DNA from: JBBAGC01 sp964491265 | GTDB taxonomy: Bacteria; Spirochaetota; UBA4802; UBA5550 | DNA: 64,000 nucleotides | Reading direction: 5' to 3' | Assembly: GCA_964491265.1 (NCBI GenBank) | Contig: CAZBFP010000012.1 | Coordinates: 1-64,000, forward strand | Shown here: piece after piece, positions 52,308 to 61,957 of the stretch | Position numbering within the stretch: position 1 is the first letter of the stretch | Layout of the letters: every line of letters starts with the position of its first letter | Made by a program: the position numbers and the translations under genes | The notes under the pieces: model-generated | Told to the model about the DNA's origin: nothing | Databases searched by the model: none | What the model saw: only the letters and a program-made list of their open reading frames with translations

Positions 52308-53138
52308 CTACCTGTCTATGATAAATATTACCCTGCATCTTCTTAAATAATCAAGGTTTTTTTTATCACTGAATACTCTTTTAATATCTTCATCTGAAAC
52401 AACCGGTGCCCCATCACTTTTTCTCAAGGCAGTTGTAAAAAAAGGCTTCCGTCCTGCTTTTCTATGATTTACAGCATCCTTTTCATTATAGACATAGGAA
52501 ACCGTATTATGTTTCACAGCTTCACCTGCAATAATATAGTCTTTACTATAAACTTCCAGACCCGACTCGTTATAGATAACCGGGAAAAGCATAGGCTTTA
52601 TTCCAAGCCCCCTTGTATCAATTATGAGTGAAGTATAAAGTGTTGATACTTCAATATCACTTCTCAGAGGGAATTCTCTTGCAGGGAAATTATAGTTTAC
52701 TGCCCTGATAATATCCCCGGTATTAATTTCGAGAATACATCCTCGGGTAAGGTAATCAATATAAACCTCTCTATATTTTGCATGAGAATCAAGAAGTTCA
52801 GACAGATGCTGCCTGACCAGAGGATCTTCATGTACCAGATCGGAAAAAAGTGTATGATTGTCTATCCGCAGACCTCTTAACTCTGCAACAGCAGCAACAA
52901 AAGCCATATCCTTCGCCCTTTCGAATGCCCTTGCTCCCCCCTCTGCTATAGAGATCACCTCTCCTGTCTCATTATCAACAGGTCTCCCCATAAGGTCTGT
53001 AATAACACTGCTCTGCCCGGAAACAGTTATCTTCCCATTTACCCAATCTGCTGATGCAGCAAAAGAGGTACCATGAATAAAGAATAGGGCAGTCACAGTT
53101 ATAAAATATATTACTTTTACTATTCTGATTTTTTTCAT
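52308..53138 (-). CDS. Exported LPP20/FlgT-N-like protein
   Basis: A 276-residue exported protein with a signal peptide (about 1-27). The segment AEGGARAFERAKDMAFVAAVAELRGLRID (about 66-94) is the alpha-helical signature seen in LPP20 and FlgT N-terminal domains, where repeated Ala and an AV-x-L-x-G pattern mark the start of the fold. The remainder is mixed beta. The family name is tentative. First gene of a three-gene envelope operon. Confidence 0.6.
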   Translation of the reverse strand: MKKIRIVKVIYFITVTALFFIHGTSFAASADWVNGKITVSGQSSVITDLMGRPVDNETGEVISIAEGGARAFERAKDMAFVAAVAELRGLRIDNHTLFSDLVHEDPLVRQHLSELLDSHAKYREVYIDYLTRGCILEINTGDIIRAVNYNFPAREFPLRSDIEVSTLYTSLIIDTRGLGIKPMLFPVIYNESGLEVYSKDYIIAGEAVKHNTVSYVYNEKDAVNHRKAGRKPFFTTALRKSDGAPVVSDEDIKRVFSDKKNLDYLRRCRVIFIIDR

Positions 53139-53235
53139 AATGTCGATTTCTTAATTGCTAACCTTTTATTTTTAAAACTGGTTTTCCTGTTTTATTATCG
53201 GTTTAAATGTTATTTAATCTTAAGACCTTAAACCC

Positions 53236-54930
53236 TCAGCAAAGACCTGATTCAGAAATGTAAGCTTTCAGTTTAAATGCTGCACCCTTTATTTCTTCAA
53301 GAAGCATATTCTCACCTTTGCTCCCCTCAATATTACGCCTCACAAGGTAAATATTTATTTTTCTCAAAAGAGGACGAAAAAGGGGAGAAAGATTTTCCGA
53401 TTCAACCATGGTAACAGCCTCCTCCACCGGATTATTAACATTATCTTCAAATGCTTTAATAAGTTTATCGATCTCTGCCATTGTACTGGAAAGAGCAGCT
53501 TTTAATGGAGATATATCCAGCCTGCCTGATCCGCGGAAAATTTCGCTAATAATCATATCAGGGCTCTTCCCGGTTTTTTCCCCCGGCACTGATCGGGACA
53601 GGCTCAATTCCCTGGTATTTTCAATAGCAGCCCCCCCTTCTGTAGCATTTATAACATCCACTGAAACCCGGCGTGAAGAGTCCTCAAACCATGACTTGTA
53701 CAGATCAAAAACAAAATCTGTTATTACAGGATTATCCCCTCCATACCCGGGGACATATTTAATTTTTCTTTTTCTTATTACACCCTGATTTATACACTCA
53801 AGATTCTTTAACCTGTTGATACCGGGGAGCCAGTCATCATTATGATATGTGCCGGTACAATGTATTTCCCTCCCGGTATAGGCAAGATCCTGTCCAATTA
53901 GTATAATCGGATCACAGCCGAAATTAAGCAGCATATCAAAAACACTTGTAGCAACAGATCCGCCTGACTGGATATCACCAAAGTGGCCTGTAAACTTTTC
54001 CACCCAGTCCATGACCGGGGTTGTTTCTCTGCGGGTGTGTCCCTGCTCATCGGTAAAGTATTTTGAAGTGGTGCTCATTACCTTTCTGCCGCTGTATGAG
54101 TTTAGAATAGAAGGGCAGCTTACGATATCAGCTACTAAAACAGTATCATTAGCCGGAGCACCGAGAAAATGTTTACTGCTGTATTTCTGTGCATCAAGGG
54201 TAACAACAAAATGTGGTGTAATATTATGCCTGGACAGGACTTTATAAGCTGTATCTACAGCAACAATTACGGCCCTGTTCCGCAGGTTTTCCAGCTCACT
54301 TATATTTTTCTTTAAAGAAGGACCGGCAGACACAATAATACCGGGGTAACCTTTGAATTTACCAAAAAAGCGCCCTACTCCTTCTGCGTAAGCAAGGTGC
54401 TTAAGATTTCTGAATATATTGCGAATCCATCTCTCCTCAAATTCAAAGCGGGTGAGAAGATCACTAACCCTGGATGAAACATGCCTGCTTATATTGCCTG
54501 TAATTGAATCGTAAAACTCCGGATCTATCTGATATGAAGGACGATGAGTATAATGGGAAATCCCCTTAAACCCCGACATATCAAGTCTGTCAAAATAAGA
54601 CTCAATTTCTGATGCAGATGTAATAATCATTATTTTTTTCAATATACCAGGGTTAACCTGAGAGCATATTTTTACAACTTCAGGATCCCTCTCAATTACA
54701 AGGATGTCAATATCACCGGATAAAGCAAGATGCTCCAGATGATACCCAAGGGCAAGGCCTGAAACAAGGAGAACGGATGATCTGCCTCTGCTGAACCCTG
54801 ACACGGATCGCTGAGCCTCTTTAACCGGATCGTAGGCGGAATGAAGTCTTATGTCCCTTCCCTCTTCCTGATCCCTGTATGTGAGCGTTTTAAAACCGCT
54901 TCTGGTTTCACTTACCAGGTAATTTTTCAT
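53236..54930 (-). CDS. DUF115 / MptE-like motility-associated protein (Maf type)
   Basis: A 564-residue protein of the DUF115 (6-hydroxymethylpterin diphosphokinase MptE-like) family. The core is about 190-380: GIIVSAGPSLKKNISELENLRNRAVIVAVDTAYKVLSRHNITPHFVVTLDAQ and GCDPIILIGQDLAYTGREIHCTGTY. In flagellated bacteria, Maf proteins with this domain attach nonulosonic acids to flagellin. The flagellar genes at 61-64 kb are compatible, but no sugar-synthesis genes are adjacent. The start is 3 bases after the HDOD gene, so the pair is likely co-transcribed. Confidence 0.83.
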   Translation of the reverse strand: MKNYLVSETRSGFKTLTYRDQEEGRDIRLHSAYDPVKEAQRSVSGFSRGRSSVLLVSGLALGYHLEHLALSGDIDILVIERDPEVVKICSQVNPGILKKIMIITSASEIESYFDRLDMSGFKGISHYTHRPSYQIDPEFYDSITGNISRHVSSRVSDLLTRFEFEERWIRNIFRNLKHLAYAEGVGRFFGKFKGYPGIIVSAGPSLKKNISELENLRNRAVIVAVDTAYKVLSRHNITPHFVVTLDAQKYSSKHFLGAPANDTVLVADIVSCPSILNSYSGRKVMSTTSKYFTDEQGHTRRETTPVMDWVEKFTGHFGDIQSGGSVATSVFDMLLNFGCDPIILIGQDLAYTGREIHCTGTYHNDDWLPGINRLKNLECINQGVIRKRKIKYVPGYGGDNPVITDFVFDLYKSWFEDSSRRVSVDVINATEGGAAIENTRELSLSRSVPGEKTGKSPDMIISEIFRGSGRLDISPLKAALSSTMAEIDKLIKAFEDNVNNPVEEAVTMVESENLSPLFRPLLRKINIYLVRRNIEGSKGENMLLEEIKGAAFKLKAYISESGLC

Positions 54931-54933
54931 TTA

Positions 54934-56421
54934 TTATCCCGCGACAGAAAAATGTTTTAAATAGTTATCTTTAAGAGTGTCATGGTAGGATTTAACATCA
55001 TCGGTGGTTGCAAGATTTGCCCATTTAAGAATATCAGATTCTATATAGTAGTAATTATATTTATTTGTTTCAACCCCGCAGAGCAGATTTGCAAGATAAA
55101 CAGCATATGAAATATCTCTATATTCAGATTCGCTGTTCATGGGAGAGTGATGATTCCTTATTGCAGATGCAAGGCTCTCAGGAAAATTCCATTTTTCCGC
55201 AATAAGCCCCCCTATCTCTGCATGGCTAATCCCGATAGAAATCTCCTCAAGTATTGATGAAGATCTGAGCTGTTTATTTTTAGTTATCTCTGAAATTGTA
55301 TCAACAATAGACCGGTCTGTTGAAAGAAGAACAATTTTCCCAATATCATGAAGGAGCCCTGAAATAAAAACAGACTCGGAAATGGAATTAAGATTTTTCT
55401 TTTTTGCTATCATTCTGCCGTAATATGCAACGCGTATACAATGATCCCAGATTGCTTCAAATTTTTTATACCTGTCATTCAAAATTTTTCTTGAAGCGCT
55501 TGCAGTAAGAATAAGATTCAGATTGCTGAAACCTATTATTTTTACAGCCTCTTTAATTGTAGTAATCCGTTTCCCTGTTACAAAACCGGCAGAGTTTGAT
55601 AATTTTAGCACGTCAGCCGTGAGGGAGGGATCCTTAACAATATTCACTGCAATTTCATCCAGAGTAGTATCAGGAGAGCTGCACATACGCTGCAGTGTCA
55701 TAATATTTTCCGGGAAAGCGGGTAGCGAACTTACATCTTCAAGAACCCTCCGTTTAACCTCTGTAACGACTTTCTCCTCTTTAAGCTCCCTTGGAATTTT
55801 AATAGTAACTGTAACCCCTTTTTTATCTGAATCAATTGAAAAATTTCCCGCTCCTATGCCGGAATTTTTAAGTAGAAAAATCATAAGAATAAGCCCAAGT
55901 CCGGCACCTTCAGTAGGATCATAAACATCATTATAAGCATCAGTCAAAGTTTCGTATTCCTCTGCCTTCTGTATTCTCATGTGAATCCGGTTAAATTCCT
56001 CCTGGATAATCGGCACATTATTAAAAACCGTAAGGCGAAGACTATTCTCTTTTACTGAAAAAGTGATTGTTATATTGTAATCACTCGCTTTTACTATAGA
56101 AACCACTGAATCAAGATTATAAAGGAAATTATCCTTAAATGCCGGCATAGCATCTTCATATAATTCCGGATCATTAATATCTATTCCTTCACTTAAAAAA
56201 TACATGCGCTTAAGATTAGCCTTAAACGCGTTAAATATTATTTCCCTGACTATGGTTATAACAGTTTCCAGAAGGAAAATATTCCCCATTCTGGCAAGAA
56301 CCTTGAGGAGAATTGTATTTACAAGTACCAGTGAACTTTCATCAATAAACTTGAAAGTAAGGGTCACATCCTCCCCTTTCAGTACCTTCTCCGGGTAATT
56401 TTTATCATCAATTAATATCAT
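54934..56421 (-). CDS. HATPase-HDOD two-domain signalling protein
   Basis: A 495-residue cytoplasmic protein. The first about 215 residues resemble a GHKL ATPase: N-box REIIFNAFKAN near 60-70, degenerate G1 region (VFNNVP) and G2-like GAGLGL near 173-178. Residues about 225-430 form an HDOD domain (SLPAFPENIMTLQRM, DVLKLSNSAGFV, ISGLLHDIGKIVLLS). The HD is retained in LLHDIGK, which would permit metal binding, though most HDOD domains lack activity. No histidine phosphorylation site or receiver is visible. A Maf-type protein follows. Confidence 0.8.
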   Translation of the reverse strand: MILIDDKNYPEKVLKGEDVTLTFKFIDESSLVLVNTILLKVLARMGNIFLLETVITIVREIIFNAFKANLKRMYFLSEGIDINDPELYEDAMPAFKDNFLYNLDSVVSIVKASDYNITITFSVKENSLRLTVFNNVPIIQEEFNRIHMRIQKAEEYETLTDAYNDVYDPTEGAGLGLILMIFLLKNSGIGAGNFSIDSDKKGVTVTIKIPRELKEEKVVTEVKRRVLEDVSSLPAFPENIMTLQRMCSSPDTTLDEIAVNIVKDPSLTADVLKLSNSAGFVTGKRITTIKEAVKIIGFSNLNLILTASASRKILNDRYKKFEAIWDHCIRVAYYGRMIAKKKNLNSISESVFISGLLHDIGKIVLLSTDRSIVDTISEITKNKQLRSSSILEEISIGISHAEIGGLIAEKWNFPESLASAIRNHHSPMNSESEYRDISYAVYLANLLCGVETNKYNYYYIESDILKWANLATTDDVKSYHDTLKDNYLKHFSVAG

Positions 56422-56525
56422 TTCCTGATTCTTTTATTAAGGATTTTGAGCATATTTTTCTATTGTCCCATAATTATTTTATCGGTACATTTCACTATTT
56501 ATATTAAATCATCACCCTTCCTTAT

Positions 56526-58400
56526 TCAATTTTTAATTTTTTTTAAAGTCAGATTAATTTTTTCTCCATCTACAAGCATATATATCTCATCCATGCCCCA
56601 TGCAGCAGCAATTTTTTCATTAATTATAAGCTCATCAACCCTGTAGTCAGTTAAAAGCCTTCTGCAAAACCGTATATTAGGGAAGGAATATTCCTCCATT
56701 TCAACAACAAGGGGATTTATATTACTTTTTCTAAAATAATCAAAAATCATACGCCCCTCCCCCTGATCTTTAATCATCAGCTTAACCAGGGCTGCTTCCC
56801 CTGGATAAACTTCAACAGAGGAACCTCCTGAAGATATAATAATCGATTTCAGGTCTTCCGGATAAGATCTTTCCAAAGCTGCAAAGGCTATAATTATTGA
56901 GACAGCAACAGCAAGGAGCTTAAACCTTCTGATCTTTTTAAAATTCAGAATGGGTGTGAGGGATAGTATAAATGCAGCCGGAAGAAGAACAGATACTGAT
57001 TCAGTATAATAATTTAATGACATCGCTGAAAAAATATCGGTTACTGTCACAAGAATTTTATAAAAAAAATGAGTCACCTCCCCGGTCAGACAGCCGAGTA
57101 TACTGCTGAATGGCGATATTACCAGGGCGGTAAGTGATGTAATCATTACTGCAGTAATGAGAGGAATAGCAGCAAGATTTGCAGGTAAGGAAGCCAGATT
57201 AATCTGCTCCATATGATAAAAAATCACCGGAGCTGTTACTGACTGAGCAGCAAGGGTAACAGCAAAAGAATCGCGGAAAAAGGGGGGGAAAGAACTGAAT
57301 GCACCGGCATAACCCCTGTAAAACATAATTATACCTGCAGTAGCTCCAAAGCTGAGCTGAAAGCCGGCACTGTATATTTCCCATGGCATAACAAGAAGAA
57401 TGACCGATCCGGCAATGAAAAGAGAATTTAAAGGATTGACAGGCCTGTTCAAAAGTATCTGCATATAGACCACTCCAAACATAACAGAAGCCCTGAAGAG
57501 AGATACGGGCATATCTGTAACCAGAAAATATGACAGCACAAGAACCAGTGAACAGCCCAATAAAAATTTTCTGTCAAAGCCCATGAAAAGAAAAATCATG
57601 GGGATTGATGCAATAATCCCAACATGAAGCCCTGATGCGGCAAGGACATGAAGTATACCGGAATCCCGGAAACCTGCAACAACCCTGCTGCTTATATAAT
57701 TTCTATTCCCTGAATATAGGGCTTTAATAAGTCCGGAACTCTCAGCAGGGAACAAAAAGCCGATTCTGCTTAAAAGCACATTTTTAGCCCTTTCCCCGAA
57801 ACTCTCCCCTTTGGAAATTAAGGTAATATCATCAGGGAAGGCATATACCCGGAAGTGTACCCCCTCCCTGTATAATTTTTTTAAAAATGAATTCCCCTTA
57901 ACAGGATCACTCCTCTTTATTACTTTGTGAATCAGAACAGTATCCCCTGAAGAAATGTCAAGGCTCCCCTGCACAAAAAGGTACCCCCTGATTTCCCCCC
58001 CTTCCTGCGGGGCATAATTAAAATAGTATTCAATACCAGTTCTCATAAGCCTTTGTTCAGTAATGGTTACAACCGGAGAATCTATCTCATCAGGGAGGGC
58101 AGTTAAAGATATTCGTTCACTGATTTTTAGATACAGCAAAGATGATACAATTGAAAATAATAATACAGAGAAAAAAGCAGTGAATAAAACACCGATCATA
58201 CCATTTCTTAAAATAAGAGGGGAAAAAGAATAAAGTAACAGAGAAAAAAGAAGAAGAAAAGTAATAGAAGATATCAGAACAGGTAAACCTGGGGAAATAT
58301 CCCCTTCACTATAAAAAAACAAAATAACAGCAGCAATAAAAGCAAATATTGGGACTGAAGGTAGCCCCGTAATCCCTGATCTGCCTCTATATCCGTCCAA
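56526..58400 (-). CDS. comEC: ComEC/Rec2-family DNA uptake/competence membrane protein
   Basis: About 624 residues from the TTG at 58400, chosen to limit overlap with the upstream gene; the reading frame stays open to 58490. Many transmembrane helices are present. The competence core includes the N-terminal OB-like region (about 100-180), the DSGILHVLAASGLHVGI motif near 255 and the hydrophobic segment FRASVMFGVVYMQILLNRPVNPLNSLFIAGSVIL. A C-terminal beta-lactamase-like domain is absent or very short (the protein ends after a short soluble tail), so it is the compact form. ComEC forms the inner-membrane channel for DNA in natural transformation. Confidence 0.85.
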   Translation of the reverse strand: MDGYRGRSGITGLPSVPIFAFIAAVILFFYSEGDISPGLPVLISSITFLLLFSLLLYSFSPLILRNGMIGVLFTAFFSVLLFSIVSSLLYLKISERISLTALPDEIDSPVVTITEQRLMRTGIEYYFNYAPQEGGEIRGYLFVQGSLDISSGDTVLIHKVIKRSDPVKGNSFLKKLYREGVHFRVYAFPDDITLISKGESFGERAKNVLLSRIGFLFPAESSGLIKALYSGNRNYISSRVVAGFRDSGILHVLAASGLHVGIIASIPMIFLFMGFDRKFLLGCSLVLVLSYFLVTDMPVSLFRASVMFGVVYMQILLNRPVNPLNSLFIAGSVILLVMPWEIYSAGFQLSFGATAGIIMFYRGYAGAFSSFPPFFRDSFAVTLAAQSVTAPVIFYHMEQINLASLPANLAAIPLITAVMITSLTALVISPFSSILGCLTGEVTHFFYKILVTVTDIFSAMSLNYYTESVSVLLPAAFILSLTPILNFKKIRRFKLLAVAVSIIIAFAALERSYPEDLKSIIISSGGSSVEVYPGEAALVKLMIKDQGEGRMIFDYFRKSNINPLVVEMEEYSFPNIRFCRRLLTDYRVDELIINEKIAAAWGMDEIYMLVDGEKINLTLKKIKN

Positions 58401-58962
58401 CCCTGTAAACCAGTCCCAGGTTTGTACCGAAAGAAATTTGTGTAGACCCTTCCCCCATTCCAAAAGAGCCGTATCTGGCAAAAACATCAAAGAATACTTT
58501 CCAGGTTTCAGAAAGAGTAATCACTGCGGATAAAGGGATCTGCAATCCTGCACTCCCCTTATGATCGCTATTTGATAGCGCTGTTAATGAATAGAGTCCT
58601 AAACCGGTACCTGCTGAGAGATAATTATTGATTTCCCAGAGATATTTCCCCTGTATAGATGCCTCTAAAAGATCAAGGTTAAAATCGTAGCTGCTTCTGG
58701 TATATTTAATCTGGAAATCTCCACAAAAACTTTCAACAAATATCTGCAAAGAGAGGCCGCCGGATAATGAAAGACCGGACATATTTTTTGTACCCTGCTC
58801 TGTTTCAAACCAGTCCTTATATTCTACCTTGTCATGGGAAATAGAGAAGACCGGTCCAAGATATGTATAATTAAGCCCTGACAGCTCCTTTACAGACTGG
58901 GAGGATAGATACCCTGAACCTGAAAAAAATATTATAAGAAGCAGATATATGTACCTGATCAA
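58387..58962 (-). CDS. Exported outer-membrane barrel-like protein
   Basis: A 191-residue protein with a signal peptide (about 1-20). The mature part is a series of amphipathic strands with Gly-rich turns (LSLSGGLSLQIFVE, YLSAGTGLGLYSL, ISFGTNLGLVYRVGRI), consistent with a small outer-membrane beta-barrel. The family is not recognised. It follows the LolA-like gene by 14 bases and its end runs into comEC. Confidence 0.65.
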   Translation of the reverse strand: MIRYIYLLLIIFFSGSGYLSSQSVKELSGLNYTYLGPVFSISHDKVEYKDWFETEQGTKNMSGLSLSGGLSLQIFVESFCGDFQIKYTRSSYDFNLDLLEASIQGKYLWEINNYLSAGTGLGLYSLTALSNSDHKGSAGLQIPLSAVITLSETWKVFFDVFARYGSFGMGEGSTQISFGTNLGLVYRVGRI

Positions 58963-58976
58963 AGCATTTAACCTTT

Positions 58977-59579
58977 CTACTGAATATTAAGAGGATTGTT
59001 TACCCTCTGTGCATTTGCCGGTACTTCAAAATTAAAAGTTCCGGGTAAAACAGTAGCTGCTGTACTTATATTCGATAAAGTAAAGGTGTATGTAAAACCA
59101 TCTTTACTTTTTAATACAGCCTTTTTAAGGAAGAAGGAGGAATCAAGCATAAGTGTCACCTCCTGGTAGTGGCGGCTTTCATTTTTAAGCTTTACAATAT
59201 ATCCGCTCGGGCCCTGATCTGTTAATAGAGCCATGTAACCGTTAGTAAATGATGTTATCCCCCCTGAACCGTCACGGGATAATTCCTGCACGCCAACAAT
59301 ATTACTTGCAGGGGAGTATACCCAGAGAGTACGGCCATTAGAAACAACTGTCCTTCCAGCCGGATTGGAAAACTTAATATGGATCCTACCGGGATTAAGA
59401 TACTTGAAATTACCTGTATAGGATACACCGGATGAAGTTGTCCAGGATATAACCCCTGTCATTTTCTCAATGCCGTTCATACGCGCTCTGAACTTCGAAA
59501 GCGCTTCATCACCTGTCACAGAAAACAGGGGATTAAAAGATAGAACCAGAAAAACAGTCAAAATAATTTTTATCTTCAT
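58977..59579 (-). CDS. LolA-like periplasmic lipoprotein carrier
   Basis: A 200-residue protein with a signal peptide (about 1-20). The LolA pattern is clear: MTGVISWTTSSGVSYTGNFKYLNPGRIHIKFSNPAGRTVVSNGRTLWVYSPASNIVGVQEL, a length and layout close to canonical LolA, ending VLPGTFNFEVPANAQ. It is the third LolA-like protein in the window and perhaps the best candidate for the housekeeping LolA. First gene of the operon with the barrel protein and comEC. Confidence 0.82.
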   Translation of the reverse strand: MKIKIILTVFLVLSFNPLFSVTGDEALSKFRARMNGIEKMTGVISWTTSSGVSYTGNFKYLNPGRIHIKFSNPAGRTVVSNGRTLWVYSPASNIVGVQELSRDGSGGITSFTNGYMALLTDQGPSGYIVKLKNESRHYQEVTLMLDSSFFLKKAVLKSKDGFTYTFTLSNISTAATVLPGTFNFEVPANAQRVNNPLNIQ

Positions 59580-59763
59580 TATATGAATCCTTTTATCTAT
59601 ACATTATATATACGAATTTTATCATATTTTTTTTGATTTTTTTGATGAAATATCAGAAAATCTGCCAAAAAAATAACAGTATAAGGATAATTTCATTTAA
59701 ATGGAAAATTATGTAAAGGAATAATTCTTCAAAAAATTACATGAAATAATAGATACATTTTGC

Positions 59764-59792
59764 TTGACAACTCATCTTTCCAGGCTTTTAGT
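59764..59792 (+). promoter_or_regulatory. Promoter for the response-regulator gene
   Basis: A perfect -35 box TTGACA (59764-59769), a 17-base spacer and a -10 box TTTAGT (59787-59792). The leader to the ATG at 59824 would be about 26 bases and contains AGGTGAG as the ribosome-binding site. Confidence 0.5.
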
Positions 59793-59823
59793 GGGGTCAG
59801 CAGAAAAAAAGGTGAGTTGACAC

Positions 59824-60186
59824 ATGAAAAAGATTTTAATAATTGAAGATGATGATGCCATCAGGGAAAGCCTGACTGAAATTCTTCTGCTTAATAATTA
59901 CGAAGTTTTAGCTACAGATAATGCACTGGAAGTTAGTGATATTATCATTAATTTTAAGCCTGATATTCTTATAACAGATATAATTATGCCAGATAAAGAC
60001 GGCATTGAAATAATAATAGAGATACGAAAAAAATATCCTGATATAGTTCTCATAGCTATTTCCGGGGGTGGTAGAATCGATTCAGAAAGCTATCTGAATA
60101 CGGCAAGATATCTTGGAGCAAATGCTACACTGAAAAAACCTTTTACCCATGATCAGCTTCTGGACATGATTAAAAATATTCACTAA
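59824..60186 (+). CDS. Single-domain response regulator (CheY-like)
   Basis: A 120-residue receiver domain with no output domain. The acidic pocket is E8-D9-D10, the phosphorylatable Asp is D52 (LITDIIMP) and the conserved Lys follows near 105 (LKKPFT). A Ser takes the usual Thr/Ser place after the fourth strand (LIAISGGG). The kinase partner is unknown. With flagellar genes close by it could be a CheY, but the region lacks chemotaxis genes. Confidence 0.88.
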   Translation: MKKILIIEDDDAIRESLTEILLLNNYEVLATDNALEVSDIIINFKPDILITDIIMPDKDGIEIIIEIRKKYPDIVLIAISGGGRIDSESYLNTARYLGANATLKKPFTHDQLLDMIKNIH

Positions 60187-60256
60187 ATGCTATCAGCAGA
60201 TAATGCGATGAACCGATAATCTGTTAATAATTTCTAATTTTTGCAATATAAACCTG

Positions 60257-60700
60257 ATGGCCAATCCTTCCGATATGCTAATAAGAAAAACAGAATCTGC
60301 TGATATTGACTCTTTATTTGAAATTGAAAAAGAATCAATTGGCCTATGGTCTAAAAAGCAGTTTTCAGATGAATTAGATTACTCCTTCTCAATATTTCTT
60401 ACAGCTTTTATTGATTCAGATCCGGCGGGATATATTTCCGCGTGGAAAGTTGCAGATGAATTGCAGATAAACAGCATTGCAGTAAAAACATGTTACAGGG
60501 GTATGGGAATAGGGAGAAAACTGATTGATGAGGCAATTAAGCTTTACAGCGAAGGGGGACCATCCAAGATAGTACTTGAAGTTTCTAAAAGTAATATAAC
60601 AGCTCGAAAATTTTACGAAAAATACGGTTTTATTATAATCGGTCTTCGTAAAAGCTTTTATATAAATGATGATGCCCTGATTATGGAGAAAAATATTTAG
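60257..60700 (+). CDS. RimI-like GNAT acetyltransferase
   Basis: A 147-residue GNAT-fold N-acetyltransferase. The acetyl-CoA loop is CYRGMGIGRKLIDEAI near 84-99, and the C-terminal part LEVSKSNITARKFYEKYGFIIIGLRKSFY is typical of RimI, which acetylates the N-terminus of ribosomal protein S18. RimI identity is likely but not certain. An ATG six codons later (60275) is a possible start. The engB gene follows at once. Confidence 0.85.
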   Translation: MANPSDMLIRKTESADIDSLFEIEKESIGLWSKKQFSDELDYSFSIFLTAFIDSDPAGYISAWKVADELQINSIAVKTCYRGMGIGRKLIDEAIKLYSEGGPSKIVLEVSKSNITARKFYEKYGFIIIGLRKSFYINDDALIMEKNI

Positions 60701-61291
60701 ATGAAGATAAAAAGCGCTGAATTTTTAAAAAGCTGCACATCCTCTGAACAATTCCCTGAATTTGAATATCCCGAGTTCGCCTTTTTCGGCAGATCGAATG
60801 TAGGGAAATCATCTCTCCTTAATATGCTGCTGGGGAAAAAAGACCTGGTTAAAACCGGATCAAGACCCGGTGTTACTACTATGATTAATTTTTTCATTGT
60901 TAATGACAACAAATCATTTGTGGATCTCCCCGGATTCGGATATGCAAAACTTCCCGCACCAATGAGAAAAAAATTTATGCCCCTTATAAAGGAATATGTG
61001 CAGAACAGAAAAAACCTCAAACTCGCATTTATGCTTGTTGATATAAGAAGAACCCCGGGGAACTACGAAGAGGAAATCATTGCCTTCCTCACTGACCGGG
61101 AAATCCCTGTTGCAATTACAATTACTAAATCAGACAAATTATCGAAAAACCAGCGGGCAAAAAGGATAAAGGAAATTGAAACATCACTGGGAGTAAGCAG
61201 CGACTCAATCTTTCTCTCATCAGCAACTACAGGTGAAGGGAAACGTGAATTATTAAGTCTTATAACAGAGATAAGCCTCCCCTCTTCCTGA
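60701..61291 (+). CDS. engB: Ribosome biogenesis GTPase EngB/YsxC
   Basis: A 196-residue TrmE-Era-EngA-EngB family GTPase needed for 50S assembly. Motifs are G1 GRSNVGKSS near 28-36, G2 T in VTTMI, G3 DLPGFGYAK near 73-81, G4 TKSD and G5 SSATTGEG. The length is typical. The start abuts the stop of the acetyltransferase gene (TAGATG), which suggests coupling. Confidence 0.95.
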   Translation: MKIKSAEFLKSCTSSEQFPEFEYPEFAFFGRSNVGKSSLLNMLLGKKDLVKTGSRPGVTTMINFFIVNDNKSFVDLPGFGYAKLPAPMRKKFMPLIKEYVQNRKNLKLAFMLVDIRRTPGNYEEEIIAFLTDREIPVAITITKSDKLSKNQRAKRIKEIETSLGVSSDSIFLSSATTGEGKRELLSLITEISLPSS

Positions 61292-61327
61292 ATTTATTAC
61301 CGTAATATTATTCATTTGATTTTTATT

Positions 61328-61924
61328 CTAAAGCTGTGTCATTAGATAAAGAATTCTGCTCGCCTTCTCTTTGGGAAAAAGCGTTATAAGGAAAGCTGTT
61401 ATGCTGACACGCCCCTCAGCTAATGCTTCTGCATCCATCTGTCTCAGCACATCAATAATCAGAGGGTCCTCCCACTTTTCCATAATTTTTACAGATTCTT
61501 CAGGGGGCATATTCGCCATCTTATTAGCAAGAACCTCAACATTTTTCCTGTATCCTGAATATTTATTCTTATCCTCTTCCAGCTTCCGTCTTTCCAGTTC
61601 AAGGCCTTTTTTAACTTCAGCAAGTTTCCCCTTTTCAGCATTAAGCTCCCCTTCTCTTTCAGAAAGAAGAGCCTCTCTTCTGTCAAGTTCCTCAACCCGT
61701 TCCAGGAGCCTGTCCTTTTCTTTGAGGAACTCCTCTCTCTGGATAAGGGAGGGTTCGTCACCCCCGGCCTCCATTACTGATACCGGTTCAGACCTGAATT
61801 TTCTCGCATAGGTGGAAAGATCCATAAGGCCGATATAATCGAGCCAGAAAACCCCGATAGCTGAAAGGAAAATAATCAGCAGCAGTAGATATAATACTTT
61901 TGACCTGTCAGAAACTCCTCTCAT
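61328..61924 (-). CDS. flbB: FlbB/MotE-like flagellar protein
   Basis: A 198-residue protein with one N-terminal transmembrane helix (about 10-30), a long charged coiled coil (about 62-125) and a C-terminal segment like the MgtE N-domain (PPEESVKIMEKWEDPLIIDVLRQMDAEAL). This is the layout of MotE and of spirochaetal FlbB, a periplasmic flagellar collar protein. Its location after fliI, fliJ and the transglycosylase-like gene mirrors the Borrelia fliH-fliI-fliJ-flbB order. The gene name is inferred from position and layout. Confidence 0.77.
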   Translation of the reverse strand: MRGVSDRSKVLYLLLLIIFLSAIGVFWLDYIGLMDLSTYARKFRSEPVSVMEAGGDEPSLIQREEFLKEKDRLLERVEELDRREALLSEREGELNAEKGKLAEVKKGLELERRKLEEDKNKYSGYRKNVEVLANKMANMPPEESVKIMEKWEDPLIIDVLRQMDAEALAEGRVSITAFLITLFPKEKASRILYLMTQL

Positions 61925-61957
61925 CTCAACCTCTCACCCTTACCTGCTCTTTTAATA

